A stretch of 50,637 nucleotides of DNA from Rhodobiaceae bacterium (GTDB lineage: Bacteria; Pseudomonadota; Alphaproteobacteria; RS24), in assembly GCA_018673175.1 (NCBI GenBank), contig JABHDF010000028.1:1-50637 (forward strand), given 5' to 3'. Positions 42,934 through 50,637 of the stretch are shown one piece after another (the stretch's first letter is position 1; every line of letters starts with the position of its first letter). The translations under genes and the position numbers were made by a program. The notes below the pieces were generated by a model. It made no database searches and had not been told where the DNA came from. It saw only the letters and a program-made list of their open reading frames with translations.

Positions 42934-45900
42934 GTGAGATTTTGTACGCGCGTTTTTGTCCCCTTGGTGACATTTGCAGTCCTTTTGAGTGCCGGGCCAA
43001 AGACCAGCTATGCTCAAGTCTCAACCGATTTTTCCATCGGCTATTGCGTCGATGATGTGGGCGCCAATGGCGCCATCGATTTTTCAGATCTGCCGCTGAC
43101 CAGCAAAGCTCGTCCGACCAGTTTTGGTGCGGATTTCGAGAGCGAAGATTTATATAGCTATACGCGCTCCATTCAGTCTGGTGGCGCGTTAAACTCTTCC
43201 ACGCTGACGATTTCCAACACGCCCAATAGTCTATTGGTAAACCCGTTTGATGGCACGGACGCCGATGCGGCCGGCGACAGTAGTTTCGTGGTTGCGGGCG
43301 GGCAGAACTTAAGCTTCAACATTGACAACCGTTGCGCCATTGGGGCTTCGCGCACCGATACAGACGCGGCAGATGACACCACCGATACGCATGTAACCGA
43401 ACGCAGCCTACTGAGCGGCACGTTCATTGATGTGTCCTCGCGCGATATGGGCGGGTTTGGCTTTGAAGGCGATTTGGTTCTCACTTTCACCGCCGATGTG
43501 GGCGGCGATATCACCTTCGACGACGGCGGCACCAATAGCGACATTACGATGACGATTGGCGCGGACAGTGAAATTTATGGCGATCTGGTTTTCCATGATG
43601 GCGCCGCGGCTGCCGAAGAAATTGTTTTGGCCAACGCCGGCTCGGTCGAGAATGTCGATTTGTCCAATACCTCCAATGTGCAACTGACCAATACGGGAGC
43701 GATTGGCAGCCCCGCCGTTGGCAGTGGTATTGATGGCACCAATGTTGGCGTGGGCCTGACGATTTTGAACGATGTCGGCGGCTCGATTACGCATATAGAT
43801 GGCACGAACACCAATATCTTAAGCATCACCAATGCCGCGGGTGCCTCGATTGATAGTATTTTGCTGAACTCGCAAAGTGATCCGGTGAACGCCGATGGCT
43901 TACCCAATACCAGCGATGATGATGTCAATACCTCGGTCAGCAACTCTGGCTCCCTAGGGCTATTGACCGCCGACCGCGTGGGTCAATTTACCTTTACCAA
44001 TACGGCGACGGGCGTTGTCTCTTCGCCCACGCAATCGGCCCTTGTGTTGTCCAACTCGGCCAATATTGATTTCGTCAATGCGGGTGCGGTGTCCTCGGCC
44101 TCTAGTGACACGATTGATGTGACCAACTATACGGGCTCGTTGACCCTGACCAATAGTGGCAGCATAACCGCCTCGACCCGCAGCGTCATTAACGGCGATG
44201 GCAGCGCCGGTAGTTTTGCGATTACCAATAATGGCACGATGTCGAGCGTCAACAGTCGGGTGTTATATTTGCAAGATGTCGCGGGCGCAATTGTTTTGAC
44301 CAATGGCAATGGCGCATCGAGTGCGGTCATCTCCACCAGCGATAGCGCGCTGGTATTTTCGGATACGGGCGCCTCCAGTTCTATGGATGTGACCGTCAAC
44401 AATAAAGCGGGCAGTTCTATTTCCGTCACGGCCAGTAATGCGATTGTTGCCGCTTCGGCTGCCACCGCCACGCTGACCAATGAAGGCACGATTTCAGCCG
44501 GGGTTAGCCGCACCGTCGACTTCGAACGCGCGGGCGAGGTTACGATTACCAATAGCGGCAGCTCGTCTAGCCTATCGGCAGGCTCCTTCAACGCGCTCTA
44601 TGCGGCATCTGCCAAGGGAAGTGTGAGCCTGACCAATGAGGGCGCCGTGCGCGCCTACAACCGCACCGTGGATTTTAAAGATGCGGAGGGCAGCGTTACG
44701 ATTACCAATAGCGGCGCGATAGAGGCGACGCATTCGCAGGCAGATGCGGAGAGCAGCCTTGAGTTAAATTTTACTATCGACGCCTCGCGGGGCGGCACCG
44801 CCAGTGCGGATGTCATCGTTACCAATCGGGCAACGGGTGCCATTACCACGAATTCAGATCGCGCCATCGGGCTTCGCGCTTTTGATAGTGCCAATGACAC
44901 TGTGTTGGTTACCAATGAGGGCACAATTTCGGCTGGCCGCGATAAAGCGCTCGACCTGAATGGCTCGCGCGAAGTTACCCTGACCCAAGGCGCTGGCGCC
45001 ATCTTATCGGCAGGGCGCGATTTGGCGGTCGATGCGACGGGCATTTTGACCAGCCTGACGATTGACAATGCGGGGTCTATTTTGGCCGGGGCGAGCAGCG
45101 TTGGCTCTTCGCAGGGCGCCATTCGAGGCGCGTTGGGCGCTGGCGGTGTGGCTGTGGAAATTACCAATGCGGCAAGCGGCACGATTTCAAGTGTCGGGGG
45201 CAATGCGATTTACCTCTCCAATATTGGCTCTACCGTGACGCTGGTCAATGACGGCATTATCAGCGCCGGAGATGGCGTAACGCAGAGCGACTATGCGGTG
45301 CGACTAGAAGACGTCGGCAATAATATAGTTGCCTTCACCAACCAAGGGTCTGGAGCCATTACGGCGACCCATGAATATGCGGTGTCCATTGAAGGCGCCT
45401 CGGCGTTGACTTTTAACAATTTGGGAACGGCGCGCATTGAAGCCGAAGACCGCGTGTTGAATTTTGATACGAGCTCGCACAACCCGACGCTAATTTTCGT
45501 CAACCAAGGGACAATCTCGGCCACCGACGATAGCGCCAGCCAGCTATTAGACGCCACGGGCATCACGACGACTTTGAACGTGACCAATAGCGGCACAATG
45601 TCGACCCAAGGTGCGGGTGCAATTACCGGCACGATTGCCGCGCCAGGCGCCAGTGTGACGCTGAACAATAGCGGCACCATTTCGGCCGAAGACGGCAGCG
45701 CCATTTATTTGCAAGACATCAATGGGACGCTAGATTTTGACAATAGCGGTGCCATTCTGGCGGGCGACGCGAGCCACACCAGCAATGACGCGCTGCGGTT
45801 GGTGGGTCTGAATAATTTTGCGGCGCGTTTTGATAATCTATCGGGCGGCAGTGTTCGGGCAACCGGTACGCGCGCTATTGAGTTAGAGGGGGCAGGGGCG

Positions 45901-47838
45901 TTGATCTTCAACAATGCGTCTGGCGCGGCAATCTCGGCCACGGATGACGTTGTCATGTTCACCAATTCAGCGCCGACGCCGACGATTAATTTTACCAATG
46001 ATGGCACAATTTCCGGCACCGCCAGTAGCGCCGACCATGTGTTGGATTTTTCAGATTTCGCAACCCATTTGCAGCTTACCAATAGCGGCACCGTTTCCTC
46101 GGCAGGCAGCAATGCCATCATCGGCACGGTGGTGGCTGGCACGGCCCTCACAGTGATCAATAGCGGGTCGATTACGGCCTCGGGCGCCAATGCTGTCGAG
46201 CTGGATGGCTTTGATGGCGATGTGAGTTTTGTCAATTCAGGGACCATTAGGGCGGGCGGCGACCATAGCGTGCATATTACTGGCGGCGATAATATTAGCT
46301 TTAACAATAGCGCCATGATTTCAGCGACCGGTACCGAGGCTGTGTTCTTTCAAGATGTGCTCGAGGGCGCTCATGTGTTTACCAATAGCGGCACGATTTC
46401 TTCTGCTGGCGTCAGCTTTCGGGTCACCGAAGGGGCGCCCGTTGGCACGCCCACCTATCGCCTCGTCAACAGCGGCACCATCAGCACCAGCAGCACCGCT
46501 TTGGCCGTCGATTTAACCGGCCTTCCCGCAACGGTAATCTCGACCGGGAACATTGTTTCGGCTGGGTCCACCGCCATGCGGGTAGGCCAAGGCTCCACCC
46601 TGACCATTGGGGGCAAGGTTCAAGCCGCCGGCGGCTCGCCAATTGCGATCGCGCTGGAAGGCACCGCCAGTCAGATTACGCTCAGCGATGGCGCCCGTTT
46701 GCTTGGCGATATTTCTGCGCTGGATGGCAGCAATACTTGGAACGATGCACAAAAGCACCGGGTGATTTTATCGGCGGCGGATAATGCCAGTTATTACTAT
46801 GACTTCGAGCAAGCCCATTTCCGCTTTTTCATCGGCGATGATGAAACCGAGCGCGCGTCCGGGTTTTCGGCGGGCACAAGCAATTATGCCTCGAGCCTGC
46901 TAATCCATCAGCAGCACGGCAGCGAGCAGCGCGATATTTGGCGCGAGATGTCTGAATTGGGGCGCACGCAAAAACTAAAGAGCGTCGGCTTCTCCGGTTC
47001 GCTAGACGATGATGGCAGCTCAAGCCGCAGCTTTACCATGGAGGGCAAGCGGGCGGGGTTTGCGCAAAGCATTCAGCAAAGTATTTTTGGGCTGTTTGAT
47101 GCGGAGCTAATTTTGATGCAGGGCTCCAGCGACTATCAATTGAACACAAATGTGTTTTCGTTCGACACCACGTATACCGGCGTTGGCTTGGGGTTCACGG
47201 ATGTTTTGCCGTTCGGCCCGGTTTCGGGGTCGGCCATGGTGATGGGCGGCGTTTCGGACAATGAGACGACGCGGCGGATTTATTCCAACACCAATAATCT
47301 CGGCTATTTTGACGTTCACTCGTCCTATGATGCCACCCACCTGGATGTCGTTTTCGAGATGTTGGCAGACTTTAGATTGGCGGGCGCCAAGCGCAAATTG
47401 TCGCGTCGCACCCCTTATCAGATGAACCTTGAAGTGGCTTTGGGCGGCAGTTTGCATGGTGAGCAACAAGATAGTTTTGCAGAAGACACCTATCTCCGCA
47501 CCAGCAAGCGTGACATCCAGTCTTTCGCGCAATTTGCGCGCCTGCGCTTTAATTATAAGGGTCGTAACCCGTTTTCTCGTTTGCCTTGGCGCGCCTATGG
47601 CGAGCTGACGCATTCCGTTTCTGAATGGCTCGACGGCGAAAAGGCAAATTATACGGTGGACGCGACCCCCTATTCGGTGGTGGATGAAGCGGCGGCGGTG
47701 ACGGATAGCTCGCTCTCCTTGGGCGGCGAAATTTACATAGATGCGGGCATGGTTTTCAATTTCTCGGTGAAGCATGTCGCAAGCGACAGTGATTTCAGCA
47801 AAACAACGGGTTCGGCCTCTGTGACATGGCAGTTTTAA
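42934..47838 (+). CDS. Autotransporter adhesin-like outer membrane protein
   Basis: A 1634-residue type V secretion protein. The GTG at 42934 follows GAGGTA and gives a signal peptide MRFCTRVFVPLVTFAVLLSA ending near SYAQ. Residues of about 30-1300 are a Ser/Thr/Asn/Gly-rich passenger of short repeats of the type xTNSGTISAxxxxA, the pattern of a right-handed beta-helix. Three super-repeats occur at about 704-876, 877-1041 and 1042-1196. From about 1340 to the end is a beta-barrel translocator, with amphipathic strands and a C-terminal Trp-Gln-Phe for barrel assembly. The passenger is probably displayed at the surface. It interrupts the usual tRNA-Asp to nuoA junction. No protease or lipase motif was seen in the passenger. 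Confidence 0.9.
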   Translation: MRFCTRVFVPLVTFAVLLSAGPKTSYAQVSTDFSIGYCVDDVGANGAIDFSDLPLTSKARPTSFGADFESEDLYSYTRSIQSGGALNSSTLTISNTPNSLLVNPFDGTDADAAGDSSFVVAGGQNLSFNIDNRCAIGASRTDTDAADDTTDTHVTERSLLSGTFIDVSSRDMGGFGFEGDLVLTFTADVGGDITFDDGGTNSDITMTIGADSEIYGDLVFHDGAAAAEEIVLANAGSVENVDLSNTSNVQLTNTGAIGSPAVGSGIDGTNVGVGLTILNDVGGSITHIDGTNTNILSITNAAGASIDSILLNSQSDPVNADGLPNTSDDDVNTSVSNSGSLGLLTADRVGQFTFTNTATGVVSSPTQSALVLSNSANIDFVNAGAVSSASSDTIDVTNYTGSLTLTNSGSITASTRSVINGDGSAGSFAITNNGTMSSVNSRVLYLQDVAGAIVLTNGNGASSAVISTSDSALVFSDTGASSSMDVTVNNKAGSSISVTASNAIVAASAATATLTNEGTISAGVSRTVDFERAGEVTITNSGSSSSLSAGSFNALYAASAKGSVSLTNEGAVRAYNRTVDFKDAEGSVTITNSGAIEATHSQADAESSLELNFTIDASRGGTASADVIVTNRATGAITTNSDRAIGLRAFDSANDTVLVTNEGTISAGRDKALDLNGSREVTLTQGAGAILSAGRDLAVDATGILTSLTIDNAGSILAGASSVGSSQGAIRGALGAGGVAVEITNAASGTISSVGGNAIYLSNIGSTVTLVNDGIISAGDGVTQSDYAVRLEDVGNNIVAFTNQGSGAITATHEYAVSIEGASALTFNNLGTARIEAEDRVLNFDTSSHNPTLIFVNQGTISATDDSASQLLDATGITTTLNVTNSGTMSTQGAGAITGTIAAPGASVTLNNSGTISAEDGSAIYLQDINGTLDFDNSGAILAGDASHTSNDALRLVGLNNFAARFDNLSGGSVRATGTRAIELEGAGALIFNNASGAAISATDDVVMFTNSAPTPTINFTNDGTISGTASSADHVLDFSDFATHLQLTNSGTVSSAGSNAIIGTVVAGTALTVINSGSITASGANAVELDGFDGDVSFVNSGTIRAGGDHSVHITGGDNISFNNSAMISATGTEAVFFQDVLEGAHVFTNSGTISSAGVSFRVTEGAPVGTPTYRLVNSGTISTSSTALAVDLTGLPATVISTGNIVSAGSTAMRVGQGSTLTIGGKVQAAGGSPIAIALEGTASQITLSDGARLLGDISALDGSNTWNDAQKHRVILSAADNASYYYDFEQAHFRFFIGDDETERASGFSAGTSNYASSLLIHQQHGSEQRDIWREMSELGRTQKLKSVGFSGSLDDDGSSSRSFTMEGKRAGFAQSIQQSIFGLFDAELILMQGSSDYQLNTNVFSFDTTYTGVGLGFTDVLPFGPVSGSAMVMGGVSDNETTRRIYSNTNNLGYFDVHSSYDATHLDVVFEMLADFRLAGAKRKLSRRTPYQMNLEVALGGSLHGEQQDSFAEDTYLRTSKRDIQSFAQFARLRFNYKGRNPFSRLPWRAYGELTHSVSEWLDGEKANYTVDATPYSVVDEAAAVTDSSLSLGGEIYIDAGMVFNFSVKHVASDSDFSKTTGSASVTWQF
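45043..46521 (+). repeat. Three diverged super-repeats inside the autotransporter passenger
   Basis: Three modules of 173, 165 and 155 codons start at 45043, 45562 and 46057 and follow one template. Each opens with a hydrophobic T-x-L-x-x-x-N-x-G segment, then a GAI/NAI-GTI-like turn, an NSGTISA rung, a YLQDINGTLDF-like rung, a DNSGAILAGD rung and a final FTNDGTIS rung. Similarity is clear in protein but diverged in DNA, so the triplication is old. Confidence 0.7.
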
Positions 47839-47901
47839 GGGCTTGGGGAAAGACCAGAAAATCTCGATGAAATATGAGCCAAAAGGTAGCGCAAATTGGT
47901 G

Positions 47902-47929
47902 TTGCAAAGCCACAAAGGGCAACTATACT
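47902..47929 (+). promoter_or_regulatory. Probable promoter of the nuo operon
   Basis: TTGCAA at 47902-47907 and TATACT at 47924-47929, with a 16-bp spacer, lie about 70 bases upstream of the nuoA start. No clear terminator for the autotransporter is seen in the 158-base gap. Confidence 0.5.
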
Positions 47930-47996
47930 CCGCGCGAAAGAGGCTGGTTTGCCTTCCTTATTTTTTGTCCTTTAAAAGACGGAAAGAGCGCGTCAC

Positions 47997-48362
47997 ATGC
48001 ATGATTTGCTGAGCAATTATTATCCGATTTTAATTTTTATGGGCCTGTCGGCTGTTATCACGGCAGCCCTCTTGTTCGCGCCGCTGTTAATCGCTCCCTA
48101 TAATCCAGACCCCGAGAAAAACGCCCCCTATGAGTGCGGTTTTGAGGCGTTTGATGATGCGCGTATGAAGTTCGATGTGAAGTTCTATCTCGTCGCTATT
48201 TTGTTTATTATTTTTGATCTGGAAGTGGCCTTCCTTTTCCCTTGGGCGGTGGCCTTTGGCGATGTCGGTCTGTTCGGATTTTGGTCCATGATGTTCTTCT
48301 TGTCTGTGTTGACCGTGGGCTTTGCCTATGAGTGGCGCAAAGGCGCGCTGGATTGGGACTAG
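47997..48362 (+). CDS. nuoA: NADH-quinone oxidoreductase subunit A
   Basis: Membrane subunit of Complex I, sitting at the junction of the membrane and peripheral arms. The 121-residue product has three membrane segments (about 10-30, 62-82, 88-108). The conserved loop [20 protein letters not shown] contains the invariant Cys and acidic residues near the quinone channel, followed by [18 protein letters not shown]. The ATG at 47997 begins [12 protein letters not shown]. It is the first gene of the nuo operon, with nuoB 11 bases downstream. Confidence 0.96.
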   Translation: MHDLLSNYYPILIFMGLSAVITAALLFAPLLIAPYNPDPEKNAPYECGFEAFDDARMKFDVKFYLVAILFIIFDLEVAFLFPWAVAFGDVGLFGFWSMMFFLSVLTVGFAYEWRKGALDWD

Positions 48363-48373
48363 GGGATAAAAAC

Positions 48374-48919
48374 ATGTCAAAAAACGATGTAAATGAGTTG
48401 AAGAAAACCCTGCCAGCACCGATGGCCGACCCGTATTACGAGCAGGTGTCGGATCAATTGGCCGACAAAGGCTTTGTGCTGGCATCCTCGGAAGATTTGG
48501 TCAATTGGGCGCGCACCGGTTCCTTGCATTGGATGATGTTTGGCTTGGCGTGCTGCGCGGTTGAGATGATGCACATCCAAATGCCGCGCCTCGATATTGA
48601 GCGTTATGGCGTGGCGCCGCGCGCCAGTCCGCGCCAGTCGGATGTGATGATTGTGGCCGGCACATTAACCAATAAAATGGCGCCTGCTTTGCGTAAAGTT
48701 TATGACCAAATGCCAGAGCCTCGCTATGTGATTTCCATGGGCTCTTGCGCCAATGGCGGTGGCTATTACCATTATTCTTATTCGGTGGTTCGCGGTTGTG
48801 ACCGTGTGGTTCCGGTCGATATTTACGTACCGGGTTGCCCCCCAACGGCAGAGGCTTTGTTTTACGGCATTTTGATGCTGCAAAAGAAAATCCGCCGCAC
48901 CGGTACGATTGAGCGTTAG
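48374..48919 (+). CDS. nuoB: NADH-quinone oxidoreductase subunit B
   Basis: Peripheral-arm subunit that binds the terminal [4Fe-4S] cluster N2 donating electrons to quinone. The ATG at 48374 follows GGGGATAAAAAC and gives 181 residues; an upstream in-frame start would lie inside nuoA. The cluster ligands are the tandem Cys in [12 protein letters not shown], the Cys in [19 protein letters not shown] and the Cys in [11 protein letters not shown]. The quinone-pocket block [20 protein letters not shown] is standard. It lies 11 bases after nuoA and 8 bases before nuoC. Confidence 0.97.
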   Translation: MSKNDVNELKKTLPAPMADPYYEQVSDQLADKGFVLASSEDLVNWARTGSLHWMMFGLACCAVEMMHIQMPRLDIERYGVAPRASPRQSDVMIVAGTLTNKMAPALRKVYDQMPEPRYVISMGSCANGGGYYHYSYSVVRGCDRVVPVDIYVPGCPPTAEALFYGILMLQKKIRRTGTIER

Positions 48920-48927
48920 GACGAGAG

Positions 48928-49560
48928 ATGTCGAAACAGCAAACCCTCATCGCGCATTTGCAAAGCCAGCTTGGCGACAAATTGGCCAACCATTACGTCA
49001 GCTTTGGCGAGCTGACATTGGAAGTAAACCCGGGCCATATTGAGGCCGTGTTGAAATTCCTGCGCGACGATAGCGACTGCGCTTTCACCCAATTGATTGA
49101 CCTTTGTGGCGCCGATTATCCGGAGCGTCCTTTGCGCTTTGACGTGGTCTATCACTTGCTGTCCATGACCCAAAACCAACGCGTGCGCGTGAAGCTGCAA
49201 GCGGGCGAAGAAACCCAAGTGCCAAGCGCCACCGGCCTGTTTGATGTGGCCGATTGGTTTGAGCGCGAAGCCTTCGACATGTATGGCATTTTGTTCTCGG
49301 GTCATCCTGATTTGCGTCGCTTGCTGACCGACTATGGTTTTGAAGGTCATCCGTTGCGCAAAGATTTCCCGCTCAGTGGCCACGTCGAAGTGCGCTATGA
49401 TGATGACGCCAAGAAAGTCATCCAAGAGCCGGTGTCGCTGGTGCAAGAGTTCCGCGATTTTGATTTTGAAAGCCCATGGGAAGGCGCGCGCGCGGCCAAT
49501 CTAATTCCCGATAGCTTACCAGGCGATGAAAAAGCCTCTACCGAAGGGCAGGAGGGTTAA
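48928..49560 (+). CDS. nuoC: NADH-quinone oxidoreductase subunit C
   Basis: The 30-kDa peripheral-arm subunit of Complex I, which packs against NuoD. The 210-residue product has the signature [20 protein letters not shown], then [20 protein letters not shown] and [20 protein letters not shown], as in all members. NuoC and NuoD are separate genes here, not fused as in E. coli. It sits 8 bases after nuoB, with the nuoD start 2 bases after its stop. Confidence 0.97.
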   Translation: MSKQQTLIAHLQSQLGDKLANHYVSFGELTLEVNPGHIEAVLKFLRDDSDCAFTQLIDLCGADYPERPLRFDVVYHLLSMTQNQRVRVKLQAGEETQVPSATGLFDVADWFEREAFDMYGILFSGHPDLRRLLTDYGFEGHPLRKDFPLSGHVEVRYDDDAKKVIQEPVSLVQEFRDFDFESPWEGARAANLIPDSLPGDEKASTEGQEG

Positions 49561-49562
49561 TT

Positions 49563-50637
49563 ATGTCGGCGACCATCGAACAAAACACTCAAGAAGACCG
49601 CAAGTTTACCATTAACTTCGGCCCCCAACACCCAGCGGCGCACGGCGTGCTGCGCTTGGTGATGGATTTGGACGGCGAGCGCGTCGAGCGCATTGACCCG
49701 CATATTGGCCTGCTGCATCGCGGCACAGAAAAGCTCATCGAGCATAAAACCTATTTGCAAAGCCTGCCGTATTTTGACCGCCTCGACTATGTGTCGCCGA
49801 TGAACCAAGAGCATGCCTATGCTCTGGCCGTTGAGCGCATGATGGGCGTGACGGTGCCGGCTCGGGGGCAATATATTCGGGTTCTCTATTGCGAGATTGG
49901 TCGCATTCTCAACCACATTATGAACATCTGCACGCAAGCCCTCGACGTGGGCGCCTTGACCCCAATCACCTGGGGCTTTGAAGAACGCGAAAAGCTGATG
50001 ATTTTTTATGAACGTGCCTGTGGCGCGCGCCTTCATGCGGCTTATTTCCGTCCGGGCGGCGTGCATCAGGATTTGCCACAAGCTTTGCTCAACGATATTG
50101 AAGCGTTTTGTGACCCGTTCTTGAAAGTGCTGGATGACATTGAAGGCCTGTTGACGGACAGCCGTATTTTCAAACAGCGCAATGTCGACATTGGCATTGT
50201 AACACCAGAAGATGTGCAAAATTGGGGCATGTCGGGGGTTATGGCGCGCGGCTCTGGGCTGGCTTGGGACTTACGCCGATCGCAGCCTTATGAAGTTTAC
50301 AACGATATGCAATTCGACGTGCCTTTGGGCAAAAACGGCGATTGCTACGACCGCTATTTGTGCCGTGTCGAAGAAATGCGCCAGTCCATTCGCATTATGA
50401 AACAGTGTTTGGCCAATATGCCAGGCGGGCCTGTGTCGTCGCAAGATGGCAAAGTTGTTCCGCCCAAACGCGGCGAGATGAAACAATCGATGGAAGCGCT
50501 CATCCACCACTTTAAACTTTACACCGAAGGCTATCACGTGCCCGAAGGCGAAGTTTATTCTGCCGTGGAAGCGCCCAAAGGCGAGTTTGGGGTCTATCTG
50601 ATTTCAGATGGCTCGAACAAACCTTATCGGTGCAAAA
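49563..50637 (+). CDS. nuoD: NADH-quinone oxidoreductase subunit D (truncated by the window edge)
   Basis: The 49-kDa subunit that with NuoB forms the quinone-reduction site. It starts at the ATG at 49563, two bases after the nuoC stop, and 358 codons are visible before the window ends; the full protein is usually about 390-400 residues. Landmarks are [36 protein letters not shown] with the conserved quinone His/Tyr region, [18 protein letters not shown] and [14 protein letters not shown]. The C-terminal part is missing only because of the window boundary. Confidence 0.97.
   Translation, partial: MSATIEQNTQEDRKFTINFGPQHPAAHGVLRLVMDLDGERVERIDPHIGLLHRGTEKLIEHKTYLQSLPYFDRLDYVSPMNQEHAYALAVERMMGVTVPARGQYIRVLYCEIGRILNHIMNICTQALDVGALTPITWGFEEREKLMIFYERACGARLHAAYFRPGGVHQDLPQALLNDIEAFCDPFLKVLDDIEGLLTDSRIFKQRNVDIGIVTPEDVQNWGMSGVMARGSGLAWDLRRSQPYEVYNDMQFDVPLGKNGDCYDRYLCRVEEMRQSIRIMKQCLANMPGGPVSSQDGKVVPPKRGEMKQSMEALIHHFKLYTEGYHVPEGEVYSAVEAPKGEFGVYLISDGSNKPYRCK

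Noticed and set aside
43173-46316. Several long antisense open frames across the autotransporter
   Set aside because: They come from the Gly/Ala/Thr/Ser codon bias of the repeat-rich passenger and have no ribosome sites or family features.

Overview
The window looks like a chromosomal segment from a member of the Alphaproteobacteria. The evidence is gene content and order: an iscR-led suf operon with two cysteine desulfurases, lptF-lptG, parE, a glnB-glnA pair, and the block tig-clpP-clpX-lon-hup-tRNA-Val-tRNA-Asp-nuoABCD, which is a familiar alphaproteobacterial arrangement. I cannot resolve the order or genus from sequence alone. Coding density is very high. No gap without a gene reaches 300 bases, and I see no insertion sequence, prophage or CRISPR array.

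Layout. 1-3293: the 3' end of an unidentified gene (possibly an AsmA-like protein), tyrS, anmK and an alpha/beta hydrolase. 3299-11518: an iron-sulfur cluster assembly operon (iscR, an IscS/NifS-type desulfurase, sufB, sufC, sufD, sufS, sufT and a SufA-like carrier) that runs on into a tesB thioesterase. A palindrome overlaps its likely promoter. 11515-17717, minus strand: lptF and lptG, followed closely by both methylmalonyl-CoA mutase subunits. 17847-23944: acyl-CoA metabolism, with two adjacent acyl-CoA dehydrogenases that look like a catalytic/non-catalytic pair, an orphan 2-oxoglutarate-oxygenase-like gene, a thiolase, and a third acyl-CoA dehydrogenase preceded by six perfect-period 12-bp tandem repeats. 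23958-27769, minus strand: a RhlE-type RNA helicase with a structured leader, and parE. 27842-30040: an Old Yellow Enzyme family oxidoreductase and a lactonase-like metallo-beta-lactamase-fold lipoprotein. 30080-31997, minus strand: glnB-glnA between a textbook sigma-54 promoter and a strong terminator. 32220-34406: a thiolase-like protein and a histidine phosphatase. 34407-35608: a small A/T-rich island with an unknown lipoprotein and a tiny exported protein. 35609-42655: tRNA-Leu, trigger factor, ClpP, ClpX, Lon, HU and tRNA-Val. clpP and lon each have a heat-shock-like promoter of identical geometry. 42761-47838: tRNA-Asp followed by a 1634-residue autotransporter. 47997-end: nuoA, nuoB, nuoC and the start of nuoD.

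The genes describe a respiring heterotroph that oxidises acyl-CoA compounds (dehydrogenases, thiolases, mutase, thioesterase). It makes its Fe-S clusters through Suf, feeding among others the Complex I genes at the right edge, and controls nitrogen through PII and sigma-54. The parts least explained by housekeeping functions are the autotransporter inserted at a conserved tRNA-nuo junction, the 12-bp repeat array in the leader of an acyl-CoA dehydrogenase, the orphan oxygenase-like gene and the A/T-rich lipoprotein island.
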